The notes beneath the pieces are model-generated. The model saw only the letters and a program-made list of their open reading frames with translations. It had not been told where the DNA came from and did no database searches. A program made the position numbers and the translations under genes. This document shows, one piece after another, positions 1 through 7,903 of a stretch of 64,000 nucleotides of DNA; within the stretch, counting starts at the first letter, position 1, and the number at the start of each line of letters is the position of its first letter. The stretch is from Paenibacillus rhizosphaerae (GTDB lineage: Bacteria > Bacillota > Bacilli > Paenibacillales > Paenibacillaceae), in assembly GCF_014192015.1 (NCBI RefSeq), contig NZ_JACHXJ010000004.1, forward strand, positions 372,001-436,000, written 5' to 3'.

Positions 1-747
1 ATGATCAGTTCCGAGCGCGACCGTACCTACACCCGGATCCGGGAGAAGGAGGTCTATACGCTGGCAGAAGAGGGGCTGCAAATCCGGGAGATCGGGTACA
101 CGTCACGGGTACCCGTGCCTGAGCATGTCCTGCGGGAGATGAAATGGAAGCGGGAGGGTGATTTCAGCGGCCTCGTGGTCAGCGACCGCCTGTTTGACCG
201 TCTGACGTCTCCCGTGTCAGTGGACCGGTACACCGGATTCTACGTGGACGATTTCGAGCGTACGATGGGCCTCGGAGAGCGGATCGCGCCGCGCGGTGAA
301 GTCCGGTATGACGCCGGACAGCCGTATGCCATGACGGTGAGCGGTACGCTGTATGTGACGCAGATGACGTCTTACCGGGCGATGCTGTTTGCAGCGCTGC
401 TGGTGGGAACGGTGTTTTTTATCGCGGCGGGCAGCTTCCTGTATTTCCGCCTCTATGCAGACCTGGACTATGACCGGCGCCAATACGATACGATCGCCAA
501 GATGGGACTGACGGACCGGGAGCTGAACCGGATCGTGACCGGCCAGCTCGCGATGCTCTTTTTCGTGCCGATATTGCTTGCCGCCCTGCACAGCATTTTC
601 GCCTTTATGGCGCTGCAGAGCTTCTATTATCTCTCCATCGCTTGGGAAATGGGGGCGGTGCTGGCGTGCTTCGTGACGGCCCAGGTGGCGTACTTTTTTT
701 TCATCCGTTACAACTATTTGCGGAACGTAAGAAAGACCCTGATTTAA
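1..747 (+). CDS. FtsX-like ABC transporter permease, C-terminal part (cut by window edge)
   Basis: The reading frame is open from base 1, so the N-terminal part lies outside the window; the ATG at base 1 is probably internal. The visible 248 residues have an extracytoplasmic soluble stretch of about 125 residues and then three hydrophobic segments near residues 127-150, 183-205 and 215-238. This is the closing layout of FtsX/MacB-type permeases such as BceB, which work with an ATPase in peptide-antibiotic detoxification or lipid-linked export. The segment reading YDTIAKMGLTDRELNRIV resembles the conserved cytoplasmic loop of these permeases (residue-motif impression). The frame ends 38 bases before the next gene. 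The substrate cannot be told from this fragment. Confidence 0.75.
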   Translation: MISSERDRTYTRIREKEVYTLAEEGLQIREIGYTSRVPVPEHVLREMKWKREGDFSGLVVSDRLFDRLTSPVSVDRYTGFYVDDFERTMGLGERIAPRGEVRYDAGQPYAMTVSGTLYVTQMTSYRAMLFAALLVGTVFFIAAGSFLYFRLYADLDYDRRQYDTIAKMGLTDRELNRIVTGQLAMLFFVPILLAALHSIFAFMALQSFYYLSIAWEMGAVLACFVTAQVAYFFFIRYNYLRNVRKTLI

Positions 748-785
748 AGAAGGGCTTCATTATAAACCATATGGGAGGGAATTCC

Positions 786-1406
786 ATGGAGCAGTGGATT
801 ACCAGCGTCGTGGAACAGTTCGGTTATATCGGCATTGCGCTCATTATTGCTCTTGAAAATGTATTTCCCCCGATTCCGTCGGAGCTGATCCTTACGTTCG
901 GGGGCTTTATGACAACGAAATCGCATCTGACCATCCCGGGCGTCATCGCGGCAGCTACTGTCGGCTCCGTGATCGGAGCGGTCATTCTGTACGGCATCGG
1001 CCTGCTGCTTGACGTGAACCGTCTGGAGCGGATCGTGGCCAAGTGGGGACGCATCCTGCGGGTAAAATCCTCCGATATCGCCAAGTCGGAGAAGTGGTTC
1101 AGCCGTTACGGCTACTTTACGGTGTTCTTCTGCCGGATGATTCCGCTCGTACGGTCCCTGATCTCGATTCCGGCCGGGATGGCCCGAATGAAGTTCGGTC
1201 TGTTCCTGTTCTTTACGACCGTTGGTACACTCATCTGGAACACGGTGCTCGTGTATTTGGGAGCGGCCTTGGGCGATTCTTGGGAGAGCATTCTGCACTA
1301 TATGGACGTGTATTCGCATGCCGCATACGCCGTGATCGGCCTGGTCATTGTATGCGTGCTGTTCCTGTACCTCCGGCGAGCGCGAGGTATGCGGGTTGAA
1401 AAGTAA
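786..1406 (+). CDS. DedA family membrane protein
   Basis: This 206-residue protein matches the DedA/VTT family of inner-membrane proteins, some members of which act in undecaprenyl-phosphate or phospholipid translocation. Visible hallmarks are the N-terminal IALENVFPPIPSELIL stretch, typical of DedA proteins, the FCRMIPLVRSLISIPAGMAR segment with its conserved arginines, and several hydrophobic spans. I chose the ATG at 786 because a GGGAGGGA ribosome site lies just upstream; the frame stays open to 642 but the extra residues do not look like DedA. The next gene is UppP, which makes undecaprenyl phosphate, so the pair is consistent with lipid-carrier recycling (inference). Confidence 0.88.
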   Translation: MEQWITSVVEQFGYIGIALIIALENVFPPIPSELILTFGGFMTTKSHLTIPGVIAAATVGSVIGAVILYGIGLLLDVNRLERIVAKWGRILRVKSSDIAKSEKWFSRYGYFTVFFCRMIPLVRSLISIPAGMARMKFGLFLFFTTVGTLIWNTVLVYLGAALGDSWESILHYMDVYSHAAYAVIGLVIVCVLFLYLRRARGMRVEK

Positions 1407-1418
1407 GCTGAAGGAGTT

Positions 1419-2264
1419 GTGAACGTTTTGGATTTGATGGAAATCATTAAAGCGGTGATCCTCGGGATCGTCGAAGGATTGACGGAGTTTGCCCCGGTAT
1501 CATCGACCGGGCATATGATTATTGTGGACGACATGTGGCTGAAGACCGGGGAGTTTCTGGCTTCGCCCGTAGCCAATACGTTTAAAGTCGTCATTCAGCT
1601 GGGCTCGATCCTGGCCGTGGTTGTCGTGTTCTGGAGCCGGTTTCTCGACCTGCTCGGTCTGCGGAGAAGGAAGCCGGAGGCAGGAGGCAGCCGTGCGCAG
1701 GGACGCTTGAAGCTGACCCAGGTTCTCGTCGGCCTGATCCCGGCAGGCGTGCTCGGTCTGCTGTTTAACGACTATATTGACGAGCATCTGTTTTCGACGC
1801 GGACGGTACTGGTCGGGCTGGTCATCGGGGCGCTCCTGATGATCGCGGCCGACGTATGGCGGCCGAAGCGTCCGAAGGCCGAGACGGTGGACCAGATTAC
1901 ATACGGGCAGGCCTTTGGCGTCGGCCTGGTCCAGTGCCTGTCCCTGTGGCCGGGATTCTCCCGCTCGGGCTCCACCATTTCCGGCGGGGTTCTGATGGGC
2001 ATGAGCTACCGGGCGGCTTCCGACTTTACGTTTATTATGGCCGTGCCGATCATGCTCGGTGCCAGCGGATTGTCGCTGCTGAAGAACTGGGAGTATTTTA
2101 CGATGGATATGATGCCGTTTTTCGCGGCAGGCTTTATCAGCTCGTTTATCGTGGCGCTGATCGCCATCCGCTTCTTCCTGAAGCTCATCAACCGCATCAA
2201 GCTGGTACCGTTCGCCGTGTACCGGATCGTGCTGGCTGCTATTATTTTTCTTATGATCTGGTAA
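1419..2264 (+). CDS. uppP: Undecaprenyl-diphosphatase UppP (BacA)
   Basis: This integral membrane phosphatase converts undecaprenyl diphosphate to undecaprenyl phosphate, recycling the lipid carrier for peptidoglycan and wall polymers; high dosage is known to give bacitracin resistance. The 281 residues carry both family signatures: EGLTEFAPVSSTGH near the N-terminus, with the catalytic Glu and His region, and PGFSRSGSTISGG in the centre. Length and many hydrophobic spans fit the family. The start is uncertain: the AAGGAG at 1411-1416 is only 2 bases from the GTG at 1419 and 11 from an in-frame TTG at 1428. The gene follows DedA by 12 bases and ends at a strong terminator, so the two are probably cotranscribed. 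Confidence 0.95.
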   Translation: MNVLDLMEIIKAVILGIVEGLTEFAPVSSTGHMIIVDDMWLKTGEFLASPVANTFKVVIQLGSILAVVVVFWSRFLDLLGLRRRKPEAGGSRAQGRLKLTQVLVGLIPAGVLGLLFNDYIDEHLFSTRTVLVGLVIGALLMIAADVWRPKRPKAETVDQITYGQAFGVGLVQCLSLWPGFSRSGSTISGGVLMGMSYRAASDFTFIMAVPIMLGASGLSLLKNWEYFTMDMMPFFAAGFISSFIVALIAIRFFLKLINRIKLVPFAVYRIVLAAIIFLMIW

Positions 2265-2276
2265 TCGTTTTGTTCC

Positions 2277-2301
2277 AAGCCCCTCGCAGAGGGGCTTTTT
2301 T
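2277..2301 (+). terminator. Rho-independent terminator after uppP
   Basis: AAGCCCCTC pairs perfectly with GAGGGGCTT around a GCA loop, and a T-run follows. It sits 12 bases after the uppP stop. Confidence 0.93.
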
Positions 2302-2349
2302 AAAGATAAGAAAGTATAAGTTATAACTTGGCTTCCTTGTTATTGGGGT

Positions 2350-2401
2350 CCCCGCAAAGTATTTGGAATCAGCATCGAAGCATAAGCTCCACTTTGTGGG
2401 G
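2350..2401. repeat. Imperfect inverted repeat (long-loop hairpin) upstream of the response regulator
   Basis: CCCCGCAAAGT at 2350-2360 can pair with ACTTTGTGGGG at 2391-2401, an 11-base stem with one G-T pair and a loop of about 30 bases. CTATTTTAT follows, so it might be a weak terminator, an RNA element or a dispersed intergenic repeat. It lies between the uppP terminator and the next operon. No second copy was noticed in this window. Confidence 0.5.
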
Positions 2402-2478
2402 CTATTTTATGCCGCTTAGAAACTCCTTTCAATCCGGGCCGGCCATCAGGTACAATAGGTTCGACAAGGAGGCCTGGC

Positions 2479-3291
2479 ATGAAAATTAGAGTGCTGATTG
2501 CAGATGATAACTCGTTTATCCGGGAAGGAATGAAAATCATCCTGAATACATTCGGGGAGTTTGAGGTGCTGGCTACGGTGAACGACGGGCAGGAAGCGGT
2601 GGACTATTGCAGGATAAACGAGGTGGATGTGGCGCTCTTGGACGTGCGGATGCCGAATATGAACGGGGTGGAAGCGACCAAAATATTGACCGAAGAGACC
2701 GGAACCAAGCCGCTGATCCTGACGACCTTTGATGACGACGAATACATTCTCGATGCGATCCGTTACGGCGCCAAAGGGTATCTGCTGAAGAACAATGACC
2801 CCGAGCGCATCCGGGATGCGATCAAGAGCGTGCACAGCGGTAATAACGTGCTGCAGGACGTGGTGCTGGATAAGCTGAAGTCGGTGATGGACGGACTGCC
2901 TGCGGCCCAGGGGAAACGGACGGAAGCGGGTGCCCCTCAGAAACATGGCGGAGCCCGCCAAGCGGGTGTGCAGGAGGCTGGCGGGAAAGGAGCATCTGCG
3001 ACCGCGGGGAGTGCAGCTGGCCGGGGAACAGCGGGTGCATCGGCGGCATCCGCGGCGCAGGCTAAGGGAGGCCCGTCTTCCGACTGCCCGTTTGACCGCA
3101 GCGTATTCACCGAGCGCGAGCTGGAAGTGATGTCCCTGATTGCCCAGGGGCTGTCCAACAAGGAAATTTCCAAGGAGCTGTTTATTTCGGAAGGGACGAC
3201 GGCCAACTATATTACTTCGATCCTGAACAAAACGGCGCTGTCGCACCGCACCCAGATCGCCATCTATTATTTGACCGGCAAGGTCCGGTAG
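2479..3291 (+). CDS. LuxR/NarL-type response regulator with a long Ala/Gly-rich linker (LnrK-like)
   Basis: This DNA-binding response regulator is predicted to be phosphorylated by the kinase encoded 12 bases downstream. The receiver domain covers residues 1-120, with the acidic pair D9-D10, phospho-acceptor D55 and conserved K104. The LuxR-type helix-turn-helix covers about 207-270 (TERELEVMSLIAQGLSNKEI). Between them lies an unusually long linker, about residues 139-203, made mostly of Ala, Gly, Gln and Lys; most NarL-family proteins have about 20-30 residues there. A GGAGG site precedes the ATG. With the kinase and the ABC genes at 4599-7843 it matches the gene content of Bacillus LnrJK-LnrLMN, which senses and exports linearmycin-type polyenes. 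The ligand in this organism is an inference. Confidence 0.92.
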   Translation: MKIRVLIADDNSFIREGMKIILNTFGEFEVLATVNDGQEAVDYCRINEVDVALLDVRMPNMNGVEATKILTEETGTKPLILTTFDDDEYILDAIRYGAKGYLLKNNDPERIRDAIKSVHSGNNVLQDVVLDKLKSVMDGLPAAQGKRTEAGAPQKHGGARQAGVQEAGGKGASATAGSAAGRGTAGASAASAAQAKGGPSSDCPFDRSVFTERELEVMSLIAQGLSNKEISKELFISEGTTANYITSILNKTALSHRTQIAIYYLTGKVR

Positions 3292-3303
3292 GCGGCGGAT
3301 TTC

Positions 3304-4410
3304 ATGGAACTGTGGACTGTCGGCAACAAAACGATACTGCTGCTCTTTGTCGTGATCGCCACCTATTTTACGGCAGCCAAACCGGACCCGTGGATCGTGC
3401 TGCTGTTTCTCATTTACTCGGCGCTGAATCTGGTGCTGCACATCGTGAAGGGCAGCCGGCTGAAGCAGGGCGCCATCGTGCTGATCGAGCTGTTTTTGAT
3501 CGGCTGTGCGGTGTACCATCCCTTTTTCACGTTGTTGCTGCCCTTCGGATGTTATGAGCTGGCCTCGTTTTATCCCCGGAAGAACGGGATCGTACTCCTC
3601 GTCATCCTGATTCCGCTGATCTTTCTGCGGGATTCGATGATGGTTCTGTATTTGTTCGCGGCCGCGCTAAGCTATTTCAATTATGTGCTGGTCCGGCAGT
3701 ATATGGGCAGGATCGTCCGCCAGGAAGACGAAAACGAGCTGATACGCCAGGATATGCACCGGCTAGCCCGGAGCCTGAACGAAAACAGGGATTTCGCCAG
3801 GGCTTCGGAATACATGGTCAAGCTGGAGGAACGCAGCCGGCTTACCCAGCAGATCCATGACGGGATCGGGCATGCCATGACCGGGGCTCTCATCCAGATG
3901 GAGGCCGCCAAACGGCTGCTGCACAGCGACCCCCATACCGCGGAGAGTCTCCTCCAGAATGCCATCGGCATCTCAAAGGAGGCTATCGAGGAAATCCGCG
4001 TCACGCTGAAGAGTAACAAGCCTCCGATGGAACAGCTCGGACTAAGCCGCCTGAAAACGGCTGTTGAAGCCTTTAGCGGCAAAACGGGGATGATGACCTC
4101 TGTCGTACATGACGGAAACATGGAAATCATCACCCCTCTCCAATGGAAGATCATCTATGAAAATGTGACCGAGGCGCTGACCAACAGCGCCAAGTATTCC
4201 GGGGCTACGTCGGTGCATGTGGAAATCCGCGTGCTGAACCGCTTTATCAAAGCGGTTGTCTCCGATAACGGCCTGGGCTCGTCCAAGATCGTTAAAGGCC
4301 TGGGCCTGATCGGCATGGAAGAGCGGACGGCATCCGTGAACGGTACGGTCATCGCCGACGGCTCCCAGGGATTCACGGTCACCACGCTGATTCCATACGG
4401 CAGGGAATGA
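3304..4410 (+). CDS. Membrane sensor histidine kinase, HisKA_3 type (LnrJ-like)
   Basis: This 368-residue kinase has four to five hydrophobic segments in residues 8-130 with almost no extracytoplasmic domain, as in intramembrane-sensing kinases that detect membrane damage. A coiled linker leads to the HisKA_3 dimerisation motif TQQIHDGIGHAMTG with phospho-accepting H185. The ATP-binding half shows an N-box (ENVTEALTNSAKYS) and the glycine-rich DNGLGSS and GLGLIGMEER motifs. It starts 12 bases after the response regulator stop, so the two form one operon. Family knowledge links such pairs to cell-envelope stress and polyene/lipopeptide resistance. A hairpin terminator follows. Confidence 0.92.
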   Translation: MELWTVGNKTILLLFVVIATYFTAAKPDPWIVLLFLIYSALNLVLHIVKGSRLKQGAIVLIELFLIGCAVYHPFFTLLLPFGCYELASFYPRKNGIVLLVILIPLIFLRDSMMVLYLFAAALSYFNYVLVRQYMGRIVRQEDENELIRQDMHRLARSLNENRDFARASEYMVKLEERSRLTQQIHDGIGHAMTGALIQMEAAKRLLHSDPHTAESLLQNAIGISKEAIEEIRVTLKSNKPPMEQLGLSRLKTAVEAFSGKTGMMTSVVHDGNMEIITPLQWKIIYENVTEALTNSAKYSGATSVHVEIRVLNRFIKAVVSDNGLGSSKIVKGLGLIGMEERTASVNGTVIADGSQGFTVTTLIPYGRE

Positions 4411-4466
4411 TAAATTTCATATACAGGTCATGCCTCACGGCAAAGACATGAATTTTCTCATGGATC

Positions 4467-4506
4467 AAGGATGAACTTATGCACTGACATAAGGTCATCC
4501 TTTTTT
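4467..4506 (+). terminator. Rho-independent terminator after the LnrJ-like kinase
   Basis: AAGGATGA and ACTTATG pair with CATAAGG and TCATCCTT across a short loop, and six T follow. It separates the kinase operon from the ABC transporter genes that start at 4599. Confidence 0.88.
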
Positions 4507-4598
4507 ATTAAGATAAGAGCATCAAGACAGATTGAGCGAGCGATATGCATGCCGCCCTTTCGATCTGTTAAAAGGACAACGAAACGGAGTGGGATGAA

Positions 4599-5534
4599 AT
4601 GAACGTGCTCGATATTCGGGGGCTGACCAAAAAATTCGGCGAATTCGTCGCCGTGGACAATATGTCGCTGACGGTAAGGGAAGGGGAGGTCTTCGGCTTT
4701 CTTGGGGCCAACGGCGCCGGCAAAAGCACGACGATCAATATGGTATCGTCACTGCTGCGTCCGAGCAGCGGGGAAATCCGGATTTTGGACCGGGACATCA
4801 CGAAGCAGAGCCGGTTCGCCAAGCTGAACCTGGGCATCGTGCCGCAGGATCTGGCGATCTATGAAGATATGACGGCCTATGAAAATGTGAGCTTCTTTGC
4901 CGGATTGTACGGTCTGCGCGGAACCCAGCTCAAAGAACGGACGGAGGAAGCGCTCGAATTCGTCGGCCTCTGCGACAAGGCGAAGAGTCTGCCGAAGAAT
5001 TTCTCAGGCGGGATGAAGCGGCGCTTGAATATCGCCTGCGCGATCGCCCATAAGCCGAAGCTGATTATTATGGATGAGCCGACGGTCGGCATCGATCCCC
5101 AGTCGCGGAACTATATCCTGACCTCGGTCCGGAATTTGAATGAATCGGGCTGCACGATTATTTATACGAGCCACTATATGGAGGAAGTCGAGGAAATCTG
5201 CTCGCGGATCGCCATTGTGGATCATGGCAAAATCATCGCCGAGGGCACGAAGGAGCAGCTGAAATCGACGATTACCGACGTGAAAGACATCCGCATCGAA
5301 GTGAAATCGGCGCTGCCTGCGGCGGCAGGGGCGCTCAAAGCGATCCCGGGCGTGCGGACGGTGCTGCAGGAAGAGAACATGATCCGGATTCACAGCGACG
5401 CGGCGGTTGACAACTTGAATCGGATCCTGAAGCAGCTCCTGGATGACGGCATGGAAATCCGCTCGGTGGAAGAGCAGGAGCCCAATCTGGAGACGGTGTT
5501 TCTGACCTTGACGGGAAGAAATTTACGGGATTAA
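4599..5534 (+). CDS. ABC transporter ATP-binding protein, LnrL-like
   Basis: This 311-residue cytoplasmic ATPase would power export through the two ABC-2 permeases that follow. It shows Walker A (GANGAGKST), the signature FSGGMKRRLN, Walker B (KLIIMDEPTVGID) and the switch His region (YTSHYMEEVEE). The C-terminal ~80 residues form the accessory domain usual in DrrA/CcmA-type drug exporters. The start ATG follows an AACGGAGTGGG site. The order ATPase-permease-permease, and the neighbouring LuxR-type regulator and kinase, match LnrLMN of Bacillus (311 residues is typical for LnrL). The transported compound is inferred, not shown. Confidence 0.93.
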   Translation: MNVLDIRGLTKKFGEFVAVDNMSLTVREGEVFGFLGANGAGKSTTINMVSSLLRPSSGEIRILDRDITKQSRFAKLNLGIVPQDLAIYEDMTAYENVSFFAGLYGLRGTQLKERTEEALEFVGLCDKAKSLPKNFSGGMKRRLNIACAIAHKPKLIIMDEPTVGIDPQSRNYILTSVRNLNESGCTIIYTSHYMEEVEEICSRIAIVDHGKIIAEGTKEQLKSTITDVKDIRIEVKSALPAAAGALKAIPGVRTVLQEENMIRIHSDAAVDNLNRILKQLLDDGMEIRSVEEQEPNLETVFLTLTGRNLRD

Positions 5535-5562
5535 TCGCTTAGGCGGGGAGGAGGTTCATGAG

Positions 5563-6690
5563 GTGAATATTTTATCGATTGCATTTAAAGAAATCAAACA
5601 GGATTTCCGGGATTGGCGCACACTGATTTTTATGCTTGGCTTTCCGATCATTCTGATGCTCATTCTAGGTCTGGCCCTGACGAACGCATTCAGCGGAGAT
5701 TTGAGCGTCGGTGACCTGGAGGTGGTCGTGAAGGACACCACCGGAGGAGGACCGCTGTCCGAAGCGTTTGCTGCCTTTACCAAGGAGGCCGGAAAATCGG
5801 GGATTACGTTCGATTCGCTCCCGGCGGGGAAGAACGGCCGGACCGAAGTGGAGAACAACCGCTACGTGGATTACGTGGAGTTGAGCGGGCAGGGGATTTC
5901 CCTCTACGGCAGCAGCCGCAGTACGATTGAGAGCAACATCGTGCAGGGGATGCTGACGTCCTTTGCCGATAAGTACAATGCGGCGGCGGCGGTTGCGCAG
6001 ACCGAGCCTGCCCAGGTTCAGGCGGTGTTTGCGGGCGGAGCCGGATCGGATTATATCAAGGAACTGTCGATTGACGCGGACCGGACGCCGGGGTCAATCG
6101 ATTACTACGCGCTGGCCCTGACGGTAATGGTTGGTATGTGGGCGGCCATGCCGGCCGGAGGGTTGATCCAAAGGGAAATCTTGCGCGGAACGGCGGTGCG
6201 GCTGGTGACGGCGCCGATACGCAAAAGCGAGATTTTTGCGGGCAAGGTGCTGGGCGGCATCGCAACCAGTTTTCTGTGCGTGATCGTGATTTTCGTCTTC
6301 AGCAAGTACGTTTTCAAGGCGTATTGGGGGGAGCATATAGGCATCGTGCTGATCGTGCTTTTCTCGGAAGTGATCATGGCACTGAGCCTGGGCCTTGCCT
6401 TCAGTTATCTGCTCAAAGGCAGCGCGTCGCGGGGCATTATCTCTCTGATCGTTCAGCTTATGTCCTTCTTTGGGGGAGCGTACTTCCCGATCGGGGACGA
6501 TTCTGGGGGAGGCATCATGGGATTTCTCGTGAATTTGTCCCCGATCCGCTGGGGAAATCATGGATTGACCCAGGTGATTTACGGAAACGACGTATCCGCC
6601 GCCTGGCCGGCGGTCGGACTTTATCTCGGCTTCGCCATATTGTTTCTGGGGGCATCCATCGCCGCCATGAGACGCAGGGAGGGATTGTAA
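5563..6690 (+). CDS. ABC-2 type permease, LnrM-like
   Basis: This 375-residue protein has the ABC-2 layout: one N-terminal membrane span (about 20-42), a large extracytoplasmic domain (about 45-185), then five C-terminal spans. The C-terminal part contains the typical short motif GGAYFPIGDDSG before the last spans. I chose GTG at 5563 because GGGGAGGAGG lies about 10 bases upstream; the ATG at 5558 meets a stop at once. It is the first of two homologous permeases, which probably form a heterodimer with the ATPase at 4599. Its stop is followed after one base by the next start. Confidence 0.9.
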   Translation: MNILSIAFKEIKQDFRDWRTLIFMLGFPIILMLILGLALTNAFSGDLSVGDLEVVVKDTTGGGPLSEAFAAFTKEAGKSGITFDSLPAGKNGRTEVENNRYVDYVELSGQGISLYGSSRSTIESNIVQGMLTSFADKYNAAAAVAQTEPAQVQAVFAGGAGSDYIKELSIDADRTPGSIDYYALALTVMVGMWAAMPAGGLIQREILRGTAVRLVTAPIRKSEIFAGKVLGGIATSFLCVIVIFVFSKYVFKAYWGEHIGIVLIVLFSEVIMALSLGLAFSYLLKGSASRGIISLIVQLMSFFGGAYFPIGDDSGGGIMGFLVNLSPIRWGNHGLTQVIYGNDVSAAWPAVGLYLGFAILFLGASIAAMRRREGL

Positions 6691-6691
6691 C

Positions 6692-7843
6692 ATGTGGAAG
6701 GATATCTGGTTTTTGGTGACCCGGACGCTCCGGGCCACATTCCGCAAACGCAGCACGATAATTCTGTACTTCGGGCTGCCGATCGCCGGCATTCTGGCAT
6801 CCCTGCTGCTCTATGGATCGCAGGGAACAACGGAGCTGCGGGTGGGCGTGGTCAACGGGGATGAAGGGCAAACCATTGCGGCCGACACGGTTCGGTTTGT
6901 TCAAGGGCTGGACCATGTCAAGGTCGTGAACGTGACGCAGCAGGAGCTGCACGATCAGCTCGCCGCAAGCGATCTTGACAGCGGGCTGATTATCGACTCC
7001 GGCTACTCGGAGAGCGTTCGGAGCGGCAGCCCGGACCATATTGCGATTCAGTCGGTGAAGGGCGCCCAGGTGACGGCCTATATGAAATCCATGCTCTACG
7101 GATATATCGACAACGTGGCGGCCATGGGCAGAATTTCGGGCGGAAACGACGCGAAGTTCCAGCAGCTGTACGACCGCTACCGGTCGGCGGACTTCAAGGT
7201 TACGTCCGAATCTGTAAATGACACGTCGACCACGAAGGAGATGTCCTACCAGTCCATCGGGTTTCTGCTGATGTTTATGATGACCTCGGCAGTGAGCTTG
7301 TCGGAGCTCATTCTGAAAAACCGGGAGAACCGCACGTACTTCCGGGTGCTGTCTTCACCGATTAACGCCAGGACGTACGTACTGGCCAACATCTTGATGA
7401 ATCTGATCGTCATGCTGGCGCAGATCGTGATCGTCCTCTTCTTCATGCGCGTCGTGTTCCGGATCGATCCGGGCATGCCGGTGGCGCAGATGTTCGGCAT
7501 CCTGCTGCTGTTCTCTTTGGTATCGGTGAGCGTTTCCCTGGTGATCGTGGCCTTCTCAAAGAGTACCGCCATGGCCGGCGCGCTTTCGAACCTGGTCGTG
7601 ACGCCGACCTGCCTGCTCTCCGGCTGCTTCTTCCCGATCAGCATCATGCCGGATGCGATCCGCCGTGTGTCCGATTTCCTGCCGCAGAACTGGGTGCTGC
7701 AGTCGATCGAGAAGCTGCAGTCCGGCGCCGGCTTCGCCGGCGTATGGTTTAACCTGTCGATCCTGCTCGCCTTCGCGGTGGTGTTTTTCCTGATCGCGAC
7801 CTATAAGTTCGGCCGAAACAACGATACGCGAAACTTTGTCTAA
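6692..7843 (+). CDS. ABC-2 type permease, LnrN-like
   Basis: This 383-residue permease has the same topology as its upstream neighbour: one N-terminal span near 20-40, an extracytoplasmic domain to about 180, and six predicted C-terminal spans including TPTCLLSGCFFPISIMPDAI, a hallmark loop of ABC-2 exporters. It starts one base after the previous stop, so translation is probably coupled. It is the last gene of the exporter operon, which ends at a strong bidirectional terminator. By gene order and size it corresponds to LnrN. Confidence 0.9.
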   Translation: MWKDIWFLVTRTLRATFRKRSTIILYFGLPIAGILASLLLYGSQGTTELRVGVVNGDEGQTIAADTVRFVQGLDHVKVVNVTQQELHDQLAASDLDSGLIIDSGYSESVRSGSPDHIAIQSVKGAQVTAYMKSMLYGYIDNVAAMGRISGGNDAKFQQLYDRYRSADFKVTSESVNDTSTTKEMSYQSIGFLLMFMMTSAVSLSELILKNRENRTYFRVLSSPINARTYVLANILMNLIVMLAQIVIVLFFMRVVFRIDPGMPVAQMFGILLLFSLVSVSVSLVIVAFSKSTAMAGALSNLVVTPTCLLSGCFFPISIMPDAIRRVSDFLPQNWVLQSIEKLQSGAGFAGVWFNLSILLAFAVVFFLIATYKFGRNNDTRNFV

Positions 7844-7861
7844 AGTTAAGCATATTGTAAA

Positions 7862-7902
7862 AAATAAGGGACCCCAGGTACGAAGCCTGGGGTCCCTTAT
7901 TT
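7862..7902. terminator. Bidirectional terminator between convergent genes
   Basis: AAATAAGGGACCCCAGG pairs perfectly with CCTGGGGTCCCTTATTT over 17 bases around a 7-base loop, flanked by A on one side and T on the other. It serves the exporter operon (+) and the GH13 gene (-), whose stop at 7904 abuts it. Confidence 0.95.
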
Positions 7903-7903
7903 T

